A stretch of 64,000 nt of DNA, from positions 3,968,001 through 4,032,000 of the forward strand of contig CM082598.2 in the NCBI GenBank assembly GCA_040954595.2, written 5' to 3'. The number at the start of each line of letters is the position of its first letter. Position 1 is the first letter of the stretch. A program made the position numbers and the translations under genes. The notes below the pieces were generated by a model, which had not been told where the DNA came from, made no database searches, and was given only the letters and a program-made list of their open reading frames with translations. The stretch is from Balanoglossus misakiensis (taxonomy: Eukaryota > Hemichordata). This document shows positions 63,285 through 64,000 of the stretch, one piece after another.

Positions 63285-64000
63285 ATCAAAACTAAATTAA
63301 GCGCTACGGTGACCCAAGACCAGCCGATCATTAATTTCAATATTATTACTGGAATAGAGGAATGTTGCACGGGAAATTAGACAATCTCTTTTAACGATTC
63401 ATTATTACACCTGCTGTGTAGGGTATTTACATAGTCACATCTGGTTTCTCAACACAAATTACCAATCAAGAACTGACAATATTGTGAGATACACAAACTC
63501 AATCAGACCAAAGTCACGATAACTCATCCGAATTTACCCAGCCTCTGATGATGTGATGAAGAACGACAAGTAGAGGCAATTAAGCGGTAATTTCCAAGAC
63601 TAATATAATTAGGTTTCAATAATCATCACCCTGGGGGAGACAGCCTTCACATAGCTGACCCACTCTGGCAGCTGTTTTCCTTAAACACTATATCAAAGAC
63701 AACTGAGGTCAGTCATTTCATTGAAATAAATTTTTTATTCCACCGGTCCCAGTATTGACAGCGTGTGTCAATTTATGTCAGGGAGGGTCTGGGATCACAG
63801 GCAAAACTTTATCAATTCACAGACACCGATTACCACATTTCAAATGTCTGTTACAAGGTTACTCAGCATCTACCGAACAGTGAGGGCAGCCTACATTTCC
63901 CATCCAACAAACGTTGCAAGGAAAATTCGGACGAACAAATGTATGTTTGAATAACCAACAGAGGGCGCCCAACCAATATCAACTCTCAAAAGCAGATGGT

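Larger units (their letters stand above)
39781..64000. other. Upstream region: NAV 5' intron and/or flank
   Basis: No further NAV exon is recognised in these 24 kb, although the residues preceding IYTDW and the start codon must be encoded upstream. The sequence is AT-rich with MITEs, microsatellites and several motif-dense patches listed separately. Stretches not listed hold nothing I can identify. Confidence 0.7.

Overview
This window is animal nuclear DNA, not bacterial. It is AT-rich and gene-poor, with GT-AG introns, simple repeats and many short inverted-repeat (MITE-like) elements. The only gene I can support is on the minus strand: the N-terminal part of a neuron navigator (NAV) gene, the family of vertebrate NAV1/NAV2/NAV3, nematode unc-53 and fly sickie. 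The CH domain is close to that of vertebrate NAV2/NAV3, which fits a marine invertebrate, most likely a non-vertebrate deuterostome and possibly a lophotrochozoan. I cannot name the species.

Gene layout, in transcription order (right to left): CH exon A 39663-39780, B 38855-38907, C 16431-16503, D 15705-15797, linker exon E 14882-15133, and giant exon F 10769-12881. Every junction is GT-AG and all phases are compatible. Together they give 2702 nt, about 900 codons. Exons A-D build a calponin-homology domain that is cut by a 22.35 kb intron between B and C. Exons E and F encode a Ser/Thr/Lys-rich, probably disordered region with three SxIP and one SxLP motif, the classic EB1-type microtubule plus-end signals, and the paired GYVSDGD / GYMSEGG signature of navigators. 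The residues before the CH domain must lie right of 39780 or beyond 64000. The coiled coils and C-terminal AAA+ ATPase must lie left of the window. Two possible further minus-strand exons (7373-7478 and 1212-1321) are given at low confidence; the first joins exon F in phase.

The rest is intron or flank. The left flank (1-10768) has a few coding-looking minus-strand stretches and a striking nuclear-receptor-type palindrome at 8316-8343. The 22 kb intron holds several tandem arrays (25-bp units at 21026, 91-94-bp units at 29283, a G-rich array at 31787), TTAA-ended MITEs, and two ORF-bearing stretches of uncertain status (23496-24230 minus, 28583-29098 plus). The right part (39781-64000) has no recognisable exon. 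It contains more MITEs, a diverged 177-bp tandem duplication at 42273, a homeodomain-motif-rich block near 45200, paired POU octamers at 53344, a perfect DR1 at 56485, and a CpG-rich promoter-like patch at 60340-60560.

A repeated theme is the number of unrelated short elements that begin and end with TTAA, the target preference of piggyBac-type transposases. At least six sequence families of this kind are visible. I did not find a novel multi-gene system here.
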